From Streptomyces sp. V4I2 (lineage in GTDB: Bacteria > Actinomycetota > Actinomycetes > Streptomycetales > Streptomycetaceae): a stretch of 64,000 bases of DNA. Both the position numbers and the translations under genes were made by a program. The DNA lies in contig NZ_JAUSZM010000003.1 in the NCBI RefSeq assembly GCF_030817655.1, positions 6,882,001 to 6,946,000 on the forward strand, written 5' to 3'. Positions 15,993 through 24,966 of the stretch are shown piece by piece; position 1 is the first letter of the stretch; the number at the start of each line of letters is the position of its first letter. Under the pieces are notes generated by a model, which saw only the letters and a program-made list of their open reading frames with translations, did not search any database and had not been told where the DNA came from.

Positions 15993-18098
15993 TCAACTGC
16001 TGTTCAGCTCGAACCAGACGACCTTCCCGGTGCTCAGCCGCGTCGCCCCCCACCGCCGGGCCAGCCGGTTCACCAGATACAGCCCGCGCCCGCCCTCGTC
16101 CGTGGCGCGAGCCTGCCGCAGCCGGGGCAGTTGCGGAACGTCGTCCCCCACCTCGCAGCGCAGTACGTCCGTCCGCAGCAGCCGGAGCGTGATCGGCCGG
16201 GTCGCATAGCGCACGGCGTTGGTCACGACCTCGCTGACCAGCAGCTCCACGGAGTCGGTGATCTCCTCCATGCCCCAGCGGGCGAGCGCCCGCCGGGCCA
16301 GCCGCCGGGCCCGGCCCGGTGCCGCGTCCTCCGGCTCCAGGAACCAGTACGCCACGTCGCTCGGCGCGATCCCGTCGAAGCGGGCGGCGAGCAGGGCGAT
16401 GTCGTCGTCCCGGTCGCCGGGGCCGAGCATGTCGAGCACCTCGTCGCACAGCGCTTCGAGGGGCGGCGGATGATCGGGTCCGGTCAGCTGCGCGGTGGCG
16501 GCGAGCTTCTCGCGCAGCTGCTCTATCCCGGTCCACACGTCCCGCAGGCGCGACTCGACGAGCCCGTCCGTGTAGAGGAGCAGGGTCGCTCCGGCCGGTG
16601 CGTCCAGCTCCACCGCCTCGAAGTCGACACCGCCGACCCCGATCGGCGCGCCCGGCGGCACCCGCAGTACCTCGGCACGGCCGCCCAGGTGCAGCAGGAC
16701 CGGCGGGGGATGGCCGGCGTTGGCGATGGTGATGCGGTGCGAGACCGGGTCGTAGACGGCGTAGAGGCAGGTCGCCATGCGGTCGGTGCCGAGCCGCTGG
16801 GCCTGCTCGTCGAGGTGGTGCAGGACCTCCTGCGGCGGCAGGTCGAGCCCGGCGAGGGTCTGCGCGGTGGTCCGCAGCTGGCCCATGATCGCGGCGGACG
16901 TCATGGAATGCCCCATGACGTCGCCCACCACCAGCGCCACGCGGCTGCCCGGCAGCGGGATCGCGTCGTACCAGTCGCCGCCGACCCGGGCGGTCTCGGC
17001 CGCCGGGAGGTAGCGGGACGCCAGCCGCACGCCCGTGGGTCGCGGCAGCGTCTCCGGCAGCATCGTGCGCTGCAACTCGTCGGCGATGTACGCCTCACGG
17101 CCGTACAGCACCGCCTTGTCGATGCCGAGCGCGCTGTGCGTGGCGAGCTGGGCGGCGACCAGCAGGTCGTCCGGCTCGAAGGCGATGCGCTCCGGGCGGC
17201 GCAGGAACAGCGCGGCACCGATCACCCGGCGCCGGCCGCGCAGCGGGGCGAGGATCGCCCGCTGTCCGGCGGGTACGGTGAACTCGCCGCCCTCGCCGAG
17301 AAGTTCGGTCAGTGCGGCGCGCACGTCCGAGGTGTCCGTGAACACGGGACGCACCCCACGCAGCACCTCGGCGAGCGCGCTGCCGGGCCGTACCTCGCAC
17401 AGCTCCGTGCCGATCGTGTCCAGCTCGGGCTGATCCGGGACCGGCACCGGCAGGATCCCGTCCTCCAGGTCCCGCTCCTGCGGGATCCGGTCGGTCCGGC
17501 GCAGCCGCAGCACCAGGGGCCCGGTGGGCCGCTCGTCGCCGACCGGCAGCGGGTCGCGCAGATAGACGAGGATCGCGTCCGAGAAGGTCGGCACGGTCGC
17601 CCGGCACAGCCCCATCACGATCTCGTCGAGGTCGATGCCGCGGGCGATCCGCCGGGTCGCGGCGCCCACGAACCGCAGCCGGTCCCCGTCCCGCCGCATC
17701 GGCGTGGGCCGGCCGGGCGGCAGCCCCTGCCCGGTACGGCGCTCCTGGCTCTTGGCGCTCTCGGTGCCCGGCTGGGCCGGGATCGCCTCGGGCACCGGCC
17801 GGGGACGGTGCGTGTCCGGCTCGGCGGAGACGGCGGGCTGGGAGTGCTCGGGGTCGGTACCTACGGCTCTGGTGTCCTTACCGCTCGAAGTCGTCGTGCC
17901 GGGACCGGCGGGCGGCGTCTCGCCGGCGCGCGCCTGTGCCGGTAAGGCGCCCGCGCCGGGCGCGTGCGACGGCGTGTCCGAGGCGTGCTCGGCACTGTTC
18001 GGGTGCGACGGCGCCGAGGTACGCAGGAGCGCCCCGCGGGGATCCGCGGGGTCGGCGCCCGTCTGGGGCCGTTCGAAGGAGGTCGGCTGCTCCGTCAC
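15993..18098 (-). CDS. SpoIIE-type protein phosphatase with GAF and HATPase domains
   Basis: A 701-residue multi-domain signalling protein. After a Pro/Ala-rich, low-complexity N-terminus of about 130 residues comes a GAF-like sensor. A PP2C/SpoIIE serine phosphatase core follows (ARVGGDWYDAIPLPGSRVALVVGDVMGHS with the metal-binding GD pairs, later LLLYTDGLVESR and DDDIALLAARF). The C-terminus is an anti-sigma-type HATPase (ELLVSEVVTNAVRYA, then EGGRGLYLVNRLARRWG). This combination regulates anti-anti-sigma and anti-sigma partners in Streptomyces stress and development. The partner here is not adjacent. The GTG 18098 start fits a GGACGGA site; the N-terminus is the least certain part. Confidence 0.88.
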   Translation of the reverse strand: MTEQPTSFERPQTGADPADPRGALLRTSAPSHPNSAEHASDTPSHAPGAGALPAQARAGETPPAGPGTTTSSGKDTRAVGTDPEHSQPAVSAEPDTHRPRPVPEAIPAQPGTESAKSQERRTGQGLPPGRPTPMRRDGDRLRFVGAATRRIARGIDLDEIVMGLCRATVPTFSDAILVYLRDPLPVGDERPTGPLVLRLRRTDRIPQERDLEDGILPVPVPDQPELDTIGTELCEVRPGSALAEVLRGVRPVFTDTSDVRAALTELLGEGGEFTVPAGQRAILAPLRGRRRVIGAALFLRRPERIAFEPDDLLVAAQLATHSALGIDKAVLYGREAYIADELQRTMLPETLPRPTGVRLASRYLPAAETARVGGDWYDAIPLPGSRVALVVGDVMGHSMTSAAIMGQLRTTAQTLAGLDLPPQEVLHHLDEQAQRLGTDRMATCLYAVYDPVSHRITIANAGHPPPVLLHLGGRAEVLRVPPGAPIGVGGVDFEAVELDAPAGATLLLYTDGLVESRLRDVWTGIEQLREKLAATAQLTGPDHPPPLEALCDEVLDMLGPGDRDDDIALLAARFDGIAPSDVAYWFLEPEDAAPGRARRLARRALARWGMEEITDSVELLVSEVVTNAVRYATRPITLRLLRTDVLRCEVGDDVPQLPRLRQARATDEGGRGLYLVNRLARRWGATRLSTGKVVWFELNSS

Positions 18099-18393
18099 GC
18101 GTGTCGAATCCGTCCGTCCGGCGCTGCGTACCGCGCGTGCAGTTGGTCCCGCCGAAAACCCGATACCCGGAATACATGTCCCAGGAACGGATTTCCGGCG
18201 TGGCCAGAGGCTGTTTCTGTGCCACCGGCGGGGGCGTCGCGCTCCACACCGGTGTTGCCCTCGTACCTCTCGTTCACGTCCTGCCGCCCCTCGGTGACGA
18301 TAGGTCAAGCCCAGCGCGTGCTCCGGTACTTGTCACTGCGCGCCCTTGCGGAGGACGATCCTACGTTTCTTGCCCCGGGGCGCATCAAGGGTC

Positions 18394-19089
18394 TCATGAG
18401 GACATGTGCGCGGGCGTACGATCCCAGTCCTCCGGCAGGGCAGGGACACTCCAGGACGGATCGGGACGCCAGTGCTGCCAGCCGTCCGAGAACGGCGGCC
18501 CCCAAGCCCGGATCACCTCCACGGCGGACCGCCCCGCCTCCCTTACTTGTTCGGCCAGTTGAGCATCCATCAGCCCGTCCAGCTGGGCCTGCGCGAACTC
18601 GTCCTCGTCCCGCCAGTGCCAACTTCGGTCGGGATGTACGGAGATGTCCAGGAAGTGATCCTCGGAGTCCACCCCGCCGTCCCAACGCGTCAGCGGCTCC
18701 TCCAGGTTCACGTACCAGTTCTTGAACCGCCAGCCCGGATCCCAGAAAAGCCAGACCGACCAGGGTTCACCGGGTCGCGCCAGCTTCAGCACGCCCGTCC
18801 CGAACCACCGGTCGCGCTGCACGGTCCGCGGCTTGGTGTAGCGGCTCTCCAACGGCTCGACGTGCACCGGCGTACCGTCCGCGAGCACCGGCCTCACACA
18901 CTCGGTGCCCGCCGCCATCCACACGGCGAGCACCTCGCTGTCGTCCCGTACGACGGTGACGGGACGCGCGATGTGGAAGCGCGCGCCGCCGTTCTCCCGG
19001 TAACGCCACAGGATCTGACTCCCGGGCGCCCAGCACACCGCCGACCCGCCCGCGTCCGCTTCGGCTCTCACCGCTCCACCGTCTGCCAT
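18394..19089 (-). CDS. DUF402 domain protein
   Basis: A 231-residue cytoplasmic protein with a C-terminal DUF402 (FomD-like) domain. WSVWLFWDPGWRFKNWYVNLEEPLTRWDGGVDSEDHFLDI shows the conserved Trp, Asn-Glu and Asp residues of the family. Characterised relatives are nucleoside di/triphosphate phosphatases and the FomD hydrolase of fosfomycin synthesis. Which substrate this copy uses is unknown. It lies between the phosphatase gene (295 bp away) and fumC, all on the minus strand, without obvious coupling. Confidence 0.8.
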   Translation of the reverse strand: MADGGAVRAEADAGGSAVCWAPGSQILWRYRENGGARFHIARPVTVVRDDSEVLAVWMAAGTECVRPVLADGTPVHVEPLESRYTKPRTVQRDRWFGTGVLKLARPGEPWSVWLFWDPGWRFKNWYVNLEEPLTRWDGGVDSEDHFLDISVHPDRSWHWRDEDEFAQAQLDGLMDAQLAEQVREAGRSAVEVIRAWGPPFSDGWQHWRPDPSWSVPALPEDWDRTPAHMSS

Positions 19090-19172
19090 GCACAGATATT
19101 AGGTGCCGCAGGCATACGACGCTGCGGCGCGCGTCACGGTTCACGCGCCGGGCACGAGGCGTGCCCGATCGG

Positions 19173-20558
19173 TTACGGACGCGTCATCCGCAGGACATCC
19201 AACGCCTCGTCCAGCTGCTGTTCGGTGAGGTTCCCGCGCTCCACGTACCCGCCCTCGACGACGACCTGACGGATGGTCTTCTGCTCCGCCAGCGCCTTCT
19301 TGGCGACCTTCGCGGCCTCCTCGTACCCGATGTACTTGTTGAGCGGGGTCACCATGGACGGCGACGACTCGGCGTACTCCCGCGCCCGCTCCCGGTGGGC
19401 GACGATCCCGTCGACGGTCCGGTCGGCGAGCAGCCGCGAGACGTTGGAGAGCAGCCGAATGGACTCCAGCACGTTCTTCGCGATGACCGGCAGCATCACG
19501 TTGAGCTCGAAGTTGCCGGCGGCACCGGCGGTGGCGACGGTCGCGTCATTGCCGATGACCTGGGCGGAGACCATGAGCACGGCCTCCGGGATCACCGGGT
19601 TGACCTTGCCGGGCATGATCGACGACCCCGGCTGGAGATCGGGCAGCGAGATCTCCGCCAGCCCGGTGCGCGGCCCGGAGGCCATCCACCGCAGGTCATT
19701 GGCGATCTTCGTGAGCGACACGGCGACGGTCCGCAGCTGCCCGCTCGTCTCGACGATCCCGTCCCGGGCCCCCTGCGCCTCGAAGTGGTCGCGGGCCTCG
19801 ATGAGCGGCAGCCCGGTGGTGCGGGCGACCTCCTCGATGACGGCGGCGGAGAACCCGGGGGGCGTGTTGATCCCGGTCCCGACGGCGGTCCCCCCGAGGG
19901 GCAGCTCGGCGAGCCGCGGGAGGGAGGCCCGGAGCCGCTCGACGCCGTACCGCACCTGCGCCGCGTATCCCCCGAACTCCTGCCCCAGTGTCACCGGCGT
20001 GGCGTCCATGAGATGCGTCCGCCCCGACTTCACGACGTCGGCGAACTCCTCGGACTTACGGGCGAGGGAGTCGGCGAGGTGCTCCAGTGCCGGGACGAGA
20101 TCCCGGGTGACGGCGGCGGTGGCGGCGATGTGAATGGACGACGGGAACACGTCGTTGGACGACTGGGACGCGTTGACGTGGTCGTTGGGATGCACGTCCC
20201 GCCCGAGCCGCTCGGTCGCGAGCGTGGCGATGACCTCGTTGGTGTTCATGTTGGACGACGTACCGGACCCGGTCTGGAACACGTCCACCGGGAAGTGCGC
20301 GTCCCAACGCCCTTCCGCGACCTCGTCCGCCGCCTCCTGGATCGCCGCGGCGACGTCCTTCTCGAGCACCCCCAACTCGGCGTTCACCTTGGCGGCGGCC
20401 GCCTTGATCCGGGCGAGGGCCTCGATATGGGCGCGTTCCAGATGCTGCCCGGAAATCGGGAAGTTCTCGACGGCGCGCTGCGTCTGGGCCCGCCACTTCG
20501 CGTCCGCGGGGACGTGGACCTCGCCCATGGAGTCGTGCTCGATGCGGTAGTCGCTCAT
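19173..20558 (-). CDS. fumC: Fumarate hydratase, class II
   Basis: A 461-residue oxygen-stable homotetrameric fumarase that interconverts fumarate and malate in the TCA cycle. The superfamily signature GSSIMPGKVNP is intact, as are TGSGTSSNMNTNEV near residue 100 and the SQSSNDVFPSS and SGRTHLMDATPVTLGQEF substrate-site segments. ATG 20558 begins the usual MSDYRIEHDSMGEV N-terminus. An iron-sulfur class I fumarase lies 1.15 kb upstream on the same strand, across a repeat tract. Confidence 0.95.
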   Translation of the reverse strand: MSDYRIEHDSMGEVHVPADAKWRAQTQRAVENFPISGQHLERAHIEALARIKAAAAKVNAELGVLEKDVAAAIQEAADEVAEGRWDAHFPVDVFQTGSGTSSNMNTNEVIATLATERLGRDVHPNDHVNASQSSNDVFPSSIHIAATAAVTRDLVPALEHLADSLARKSEEFADVVKSGRTHLMDATPVTLGQEFGGYAAQVRYGVERLRASLPRLAELPLGGTAVGTGINTPPGFSAAVIEEVARTTGLPLIEARDHFEAQGARDGIVETSGQLRTVAVSLTKIANDLRWMASGPRTGLAEISLPDLQPGSSIMPGKVNPVIPEAVLMVSAQVIGNDATVATAGAAGNFELNVMLPVIAKNVLESIRLLSNVSRLLADRTVDGIVAHRERAREYAESSPSMVTPLNKYIGYEEAAKVAKKALAEQKTIRQVVVEGGYVERGNLTEQQLDEALDVLRMTRP

Positions 20559-21711
20559 ACCGGATACAGCGATCGGAAGGCCACGGATGTTCCGGAGCCC
20601 CCCAAGGTTCCACCATTCCGCCGCGCCCCACCGTCCCCCGGTCCCGCGCCGGACGACCGCGGGAGACGGAGCATCCGGCGACACCCTTGCCCTGCGGGCC
20701 GCGGGGGGAGGCGGAAGGGGCCGCAGGGGAGGTCGAAGGGGCCGCGGGGACAGCTGCGTCAAGGGGGTGCGGAGGGGGAGTGCCGGCGGGGTGCGGGGTG
20801 CTACGGCAGGGCGATGCGGAGGTGGGGCCCAGGGCGGGGTGGGGAGGCGGAGCCGCAGGGGGTGTTGGGCGCTGGTTCAGCGGGGTGTGGAGGCGGAGCG
20901 CCAGCGGGGTGCGGGCGTTGCCTCAGTGGGGTGCGGAGGTGGAGCCCCAGTGGTGTGGGGAGGCGGAGCCGCAGGGGGTGTTGGGCGCTGGTTCAGCGGG
21001 GTGTGGAGGCGGAGCTCCGGCGAGGTGCGGGACGTTTCCTCAGCGGGTTCGGGGGCCCAGCCCCAGGGAGTGCGGGTAGTTGCCCCAGCGGGTTGCGCAG
21101 GCTCAGCCCCGGCGGGTTGCGGGGCGCTGCCTCAGCGGGTGTGGAGGCGGAGCCTCGGGGCTCGGTTGTGGAGGCACAGCCGCAAGGGCGTGAAGGGCGT
21201 CGCCCCAGCGAGTTGCGGCGGCCGAACCAGGGTGGCGCATGGAGGCGCAGCACCAGCGGGTTGCAAGAGGCTGCCTCAGCGGGTGCGGAGGCGGAGCGCC
21301 AGGGCGGGGTGTTGAGGCGGCAGCCGCAGAGGAGTGTGGCGGCGGAGCCAGCGGAGTGTGGGTCCGTCGCCCTAGCGGGAGGAGGCGCAGCCCCACGGGA
21401 GTGCGGGTCGTTGCCTCGGCGGGTTGTGGGGCTCCAGGGCGGGGTCTTGAGGGGCGGCCGTAGGGGAAGCGTGGCAGGCCTGCGGGAGGCGGGTCGTTGC
21501 CAGGTTGCGGGGCACCCGGGCGGTGTTGAGGCGGCAGCCGCAGGGGGGTGTGGAGGCGGAGCCTCAGCGGCTGCGGGACGCGGAGGCCGAGCCCCCGGCG
21601 GGGTGCAGGGGACGCAGTCCCCGTCGGGGTTGAAGGGGCGGAGCCCCTGGAGGATGGGACGGGTAGGGGCGGCGGGGGCGAAACCCGTTCCCGGCCGCCG
21701 CCCCGCAGGCA
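20559..21711. repeat. 1.15-kb GC-rich degenerate repeat tract between the two fumarase genes
   Basis: The spacer is a chain of diverged copies of short units built around gcggaggcggagcc, ccagcgggttgcgg, gcctcagcggg and gttgaggcggcagccgcag. A 61-bp exact direct repeat occurs at 20839-20899 and 20955-21015 (116-bp period). The right end (about 21630-21700) carries ggggcggagcccc, an inverted repeat of a kind scattered through Streptomyces genomes. A related piece (ggctccgcccc with gcggcgggggcgaaac) is near 28990-29050. The long open frames here are a by-product of the composition; none resembles a protein. Confidence 0.7.
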
Positions 21712-23403
21712 CTACGCGAGCCCGGGCCCACGCACCGGAATCGACGTGAACGTCGGCGCGGGCGCCGGGTCCTGGAAGAAGTCGTTGCCCTTGTCGTCCA
21801 CGACGATGAACGCCGGGAAGTCCTCGACCTCGATCTTCCAGACGGCCTCCATGCCGAGCTCCTCATACTCGACGACCTCGACCTTCTTGATGCAGTCCTG
21901 GGCGAGGCGGGCGGCGGGGCCGCCGATGGAACCGAGGTAGAAGCCGCCGTGCGCGTCGCACGCCTTGGTGACCTGCGCCGACCGGTTGCCCTTCGCCAGC
22001 ATCACCTTGGAGCCGCCCGCCGCCTGGAACTGCTCGACGTAGGAGTCCATGCGGCCGGCCGTCGTCGGGCCGAAGGAACCGGACGCGTAGCCCTCCGGGG
22101 TCTTCGCGGGGCCCGCGTAGTACACGGGGTGGTCCTTCAGGTACTGCGGCATCTCCTCGCCCGCGTCCAGCCGCTCCTTGATCTTGGCGTGCGCGATGTC
22201 ACGGGCGACCACCAGCGGCCCGGTCAGCGAAAGCCGCGTCTTGACCGGGTACTTGGTCAGCTCCGCGAGGATGTCGTCCATCGGCTGGTTCAGGTCGATC
22301 TTGACGACGTCGCCCGCCCCCGCGGCGGAGCCGCTATTGGATTCAGTCAGGTGCTCGTCCGTCGTCTCCGGCAGGAACCGCGCCGGGTCGGTCTCCAGCT
22401 GCTCCAGGAAAACACCCTCGGCGGTGATCTTCGCCACGGCCTGACGGTCGGCGGAGCAGGACACGGCGATGGCGACCGGGCAGGAGGCCCCGTGCCGCGG
22501 CAGCCGCACGACACGCACGTCGTGACAGAAGTACTTGCCGCCGAACTGCGCGCCGATGCCGATCCTCTGGGTCAGCTCGAAGACCTTCTCCTCCAGCTCC
22601 TTGTCCCGGAAGCCGTGGCCCAGCTCCGAGCCCTCGGCGGGGATCTCGTCCAGGTAGTGCGCGGAGGCGTACTTGGCGGTCTTGAGCGCGTATTCGGCCG
22701 ACGTACCGCCGACGACGATCGCCAGGTGGTACGGCGGGCAGGCGGCCGTACCGAGCGAACGGATCTTCTCCTCCAGGAACTTCATCATGGAGGCCTCGTT
22801 CAGGACGGCCTTCGTCTCCTGGTAGAGGAAGGACTTGTTGGCGGAGCCGCCGCCCTTCGCCATGAAGAGGAACTTGTAGGCGCCGCCGTCGGTGGCGTAC
22901 AGCTCGATCTGCGCCGGCAGGTTCGAGCCGGTGTTCTTCTCCTCCCACATGGTGAGAGGGGCCATCTGCGAGTAGCGCAGGTTCAGGTTCAGGTACGCGT
23001 CGTAGATGCCGCGCGAGAGGGCGGCCTCGTCGCCGCCCTCCGTGAGCACGTTCTGCCCGCGCTTGCCCATGACGATCGCCGTGCCGGTGTCCTGGCACAT
23101 CGGCAGCACGCCCGCGGCCGCGATGTTCGCGTTCTTCAGCAGGTCGAGGGCCACGAACTTGTCGTTGCTCGACGCCTCGGGGTCGTCGATGATCCGGCGC
23201 AGCTGGGCCAGGTGGGCCGGGCGCAGATAGTGCTGGATGTCATGGATGGCCTCCTCGGCGAGCTTGCGCAGCGCCTGGGGCTCGACCTTGAGGAACGTCC
23301 GCCCGTCGGCCTCGAAAGTGGAGACACCCTCGGAGGTCACCAGCCGGTACGGGGTGGTGTCCTCTCCCGTAGGGAGCAGATCGGTGTACGCGAACTCAGG
23401 CAT
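21712..23403 (-). CDS. Fumarate hydratase, class I (iron-sulfur, single chain)
   Basis: A 563-residue [4Fe-4S] fumarase, the oxygen-sensitive class unrelated to fumC. An alpha-domain-like N-terminal part has LPMCQDTGTAIVMGKRG (first cluster Cys) and GGSANKSFLYQETKAVL. HLAIVVGGTSAEYALKTAKYAS and PVAIAVSCSADRQ follow. The C-terminal beta-like domain has LTGPLVVARDIAHAKI, YYAGPAKTPEGYASGSFGPTTAGRMDSY and GGFYLGSIGGPAARLAQ. ATG 23403 is chosen because a GAGGA site lies at the right distance; an in-frame ATG at 23412 is possible. Having both fumarase classes side by side gives redundancy between iron-replete and oxidative conditions. Confidence 0.93.
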   Translation of the reverse strand: MPEFAYTDLLPTGEDTTPYRLVTSEGVSTFEADGRTFLKVEPQALRKLAEEAIHDIQHYLRPAHLAQLRRIIDDPEASSNDKFVALDLLKNANIAAAGVLPMCQDTGTAIVMGKRGQNVLTEGGDEAALSRGIYDAYLNLNLRYSQMAPLTMWEEKNTGSNLPAQIELYATDGGAYKFLFMAKGGGSANKSFLYQETKAVLNEASMMKFLEEKIRSLGTAACPPYHLAIVVGGTSAEYALKTAKYASAHYLDEIPAEGSELGHGFRDKELEEKVFELTQRIGIGAQFGGKYFCHDVRVVRLPRHGASCPVAIAVSCSADRQAVAKITAEGVFLEQLETDPARFLPETTDEHLTESNSGSAAGAGDVVKIDLNQPMDDILAELTKYPVKTRLSLTGPLVVARDIAHAKIKERLDAGEEMPQYLKDHPVYYAGPAKTPEGYASGSFGPTTAGRMDSYVEQFQAAGGSKVMLAKGNRSAQVTKACDAHGGFYLGSIGGPAARLAQDCIKKVEVVEYEELGMEAVWKIEVEDFPAFIVVDDKGNDFFQDPAPAPTFTSIPVRGPGLA

Positions 23404-23588
23404 CTCGCCCATTCCTCACTCGACAGACGGCCGCTGGCCTCCATTGGCAGCGCCCACCAGCGTAGAACCTGCCACCGACAGCACTCTTGTGAGGTAATCC
23501 TCAGTTGGCCGGATCCAGCCGGATCGAGCCGGGTCAAGGTTGTCCACAGCCCTAGTCGCGATCTATCGCGTTTGGGTACGCTGCTGCC

Positions 23589-24281
23589 GTGGACCTTCAG
23601 AAGCACACCGAACCGCAGCCGCAGTCCCCCGCCGGACTGCGCGCCTCGGACGCCGACCGCGACCGGATCGCCGACATATTGCGCGAGGCCCTCGCCGAGG
23701 GCCGCCTCACCGCCGACGAGCACGCGGAGCGCGTCGAGGGGGTGCTGAACGCCAAGACGGTGGGCGAACTGGAGGTCTTCATACGGGACCTGCCGGCCGC
23801 CCACGAGCGCCGGGCCGCCCCTGTCTACAACCCGGCCCCCAACCGCCCCACCGACGCCATCCCGCACGACCCGGACGACAACGTGGTCGCGGTCTTCAGC
23901 AGCGCCGTCCGCAAGGGCCGCTGGCGAGCGGGCCGCCGTATCCACGCGTACGCCGTCTTCGGCAGCGTGGAGATCGATCTGAGCGAGGCGATCTTCGAGT
24001 ACCGGCAGGTCGTCATCAAGGCGGTCTCGGTCTTCGGCAACGTCGAGGTCCGCGTCCCGGAGAACGTGTCGCTGCGCGGCACCGGCGGCGGCGTCCTCGG
24101 GAACTTCGAGGTGGACACGCTCGATTCGGCCGACCCCGAGGCCCCCGTGGTCTACGTGGACGGCTGGGCCGTGCTCGGCAACATCGAGGGCAAGCCCAAG
24201 CGCGGCAAGCTCGTCGCGGACATCCTCGACCGCGTGCACCGCAAGGTCGACAAGAGTTTGCGCAAGCACCTGGATCATTGA
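23589..24281 (+). CDS. DUF1707 and LiaF-like C-terminal domain protein
   Basis: A 230-residue soluble protein. The N-terminal DUF1707 (SHOCT-like) domain reads LRASDADRDRIADILREALAEGRLTADEHAERV. The C-terminal half (VFSSAVRKGRWRAG, VFGSVEIDLSEA, VFGNVEVRVPENV, VLGNFEVD, VLGNIEGK) has the repeated beta-strand pattern of the LiaF/DUF2154 fold. The usual membrane helices of LiaF are absent. It starts at GTG 23589. The gene is divergent from the class I fumarase gene. A role in envelope-stress sensing is only suggested by the LiaF similarity. Confidence 0.85.
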   Translation: MDLQKHTEPQPQSPAGLRASDADRDRIADILREALAEGRLTADEHAERVEGVLNAKTVGELEVFIRDLPAAHERRAAPVYNPAPNRPTDAIPHDPDDNVVAVFSSAVRKGRWRAGRRIHAYAVFGSVEIDLSEAIFEYRQVVIKAVSVFGNVEVRVPENVSLRGTGGGVLGNFEVDTLDSADPEAPVVYVDGWAVLGNIEGKPKRGKLVADILDRVHRKVDKSLRKHLDH

Positions 24282-24465
24282 CGGTTGTGAATTCGACCGG
24301 GATGTGAAGCGGATGGGAGGGGAGGGGATCATCGCCTGTCGCGCCCGAAGCGCGCACATCCCTACGGGAATCCAGCGGTTCGGAACTCAGTGCATAGGCG
24401 CGCGCACAGCGGGTAGGCCTTGCTGCATCGTCGCTCGCTCGCGAAGCCGTCGTCAGGAGTAGACC

Positions 24466-24843
24466 GTGCTGCAACCGCCGCATTCGTCCCTGCAGGTAGC
24501 TGCCGTTCCGGCCCAGCGGGTGCCAGTGCGGGACAGGGACCAAGACGCACCCTGGCACACCGAGGCGGTGTGCCGGCGCGACGAGGCCGGCCTGTTCTTC
24601 GCACCGTCCAAAGAGCCCACCGCCGCCCGGCTCTCCCGCGAGCAGGCCGCGAAACGAGTCTGTTCGGGCTGCCCGGTCATGGTCGAGTGCCGCGAGCACG
24701 CGCTCCTGCAACCGGAACCGTACGGCGTCTGGGGCGGACTTACCGCCGCCGAACGCCGAGTGGTCCTGGCGAGGCGCCGCCGCCGCGACCTGGAGCTGAA
24801 AAAGGCCGCGAGGTCGGCGGAGCGCATAGCCGCAGCGGGCTGA
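24466..24843 (+). CDS. wblI: WhiB-family iron-sulfur transcriptional regulator (WblI-like)
   Basis: A 125-residue Wbl protein. Four cluster-binding cysteines are at residues 36, 66, 69 and 75, arranged C...CxxCx5C. They are followed by the beta-turn motif GVWGGL (about residues 87-92) and a basic C-terminal tail RRRRRDLELKK that contacts DNA. Wbl proteins bind a redox/NO-sensitive [4Fe-4S] cluster and usually act with the principal sigma factor. The symbol rests on gene order (fumC, class I fumarase, DUF1707, wbl, glpX), which I recall as the wblI neighbourhood of S. coelicolor. GTG 24466 is the likely start. Confidence 0.88.
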   Translation: MLQPPHSSLQVAAVPAQRVPVRDRDQDAPWHTEAVCRRDEAGLFFAPSKEPTAARLSREQAAKRVCSGCPVMVECREHALLQPEPYGVWGGLTAAERRVVLARRRRRDLELKKAARSAERIAAAG

Positions 24844-24863
24844 CCGGCCCGCCCGGCATACGC

Positions 24864-24901
24864 CGATGGGGCGCCCCCACCGCACCGGGGGCGCCCCATC
24901 G
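24864..24901. terminator. Bidirectional terminator between wblI and glpX
   Basis: A 15-bp stem (left arm 24864-24878 with core ggggcgccccc, right arm 24887-24901) lies between the two converging genes. Its symmetry suits termination from both sides. Confidence 0.75.
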
Positions 24902-24909
24902 ACGCTGGT

Positions 24910-24966
24910 CGGACGTGCTCACTTCGCCCGGACGTGCTCACTTCGCCCGGACGTGCCTACTTGGCC
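24910..24966. repeat. Three 19-bp tandem repeats overlapping the glpX stop codon
   Basis: The unit cggacgtgctcacttcgcc occurs at 24910-24928 and 24929-24947 exactly, and at 24948-24966 with two or three changes. The last copy includes the glpX stop codon and final codons, so the first two copies look like duplications of the gene end into the 3' region. Confidence 0.85.

Noticed and set aside
15993..18308. Longer start for the SpoIIE-type phosphatase at 18308
   Set aside because: The extra N-terminal 70 residues are Arg-rich and frame-accidental; GTG 18098 with a ribosome site gives a natural start.
20587..21749. Very long open frames (up to ~860 codons) across the spacer between the fumarase genes
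   Set aside because: They exist because stop codons are rare in this GC-rich repeat; composition is Gly/Arg/Ala-dominated and repetitive, and they overlap the real genes on the other strand.
24910..24966. CRISPR-like array
   Set aside because: The three 19-bp units are contiguous with no spacers and overlap the end of glpX; no cas genes are in the window.
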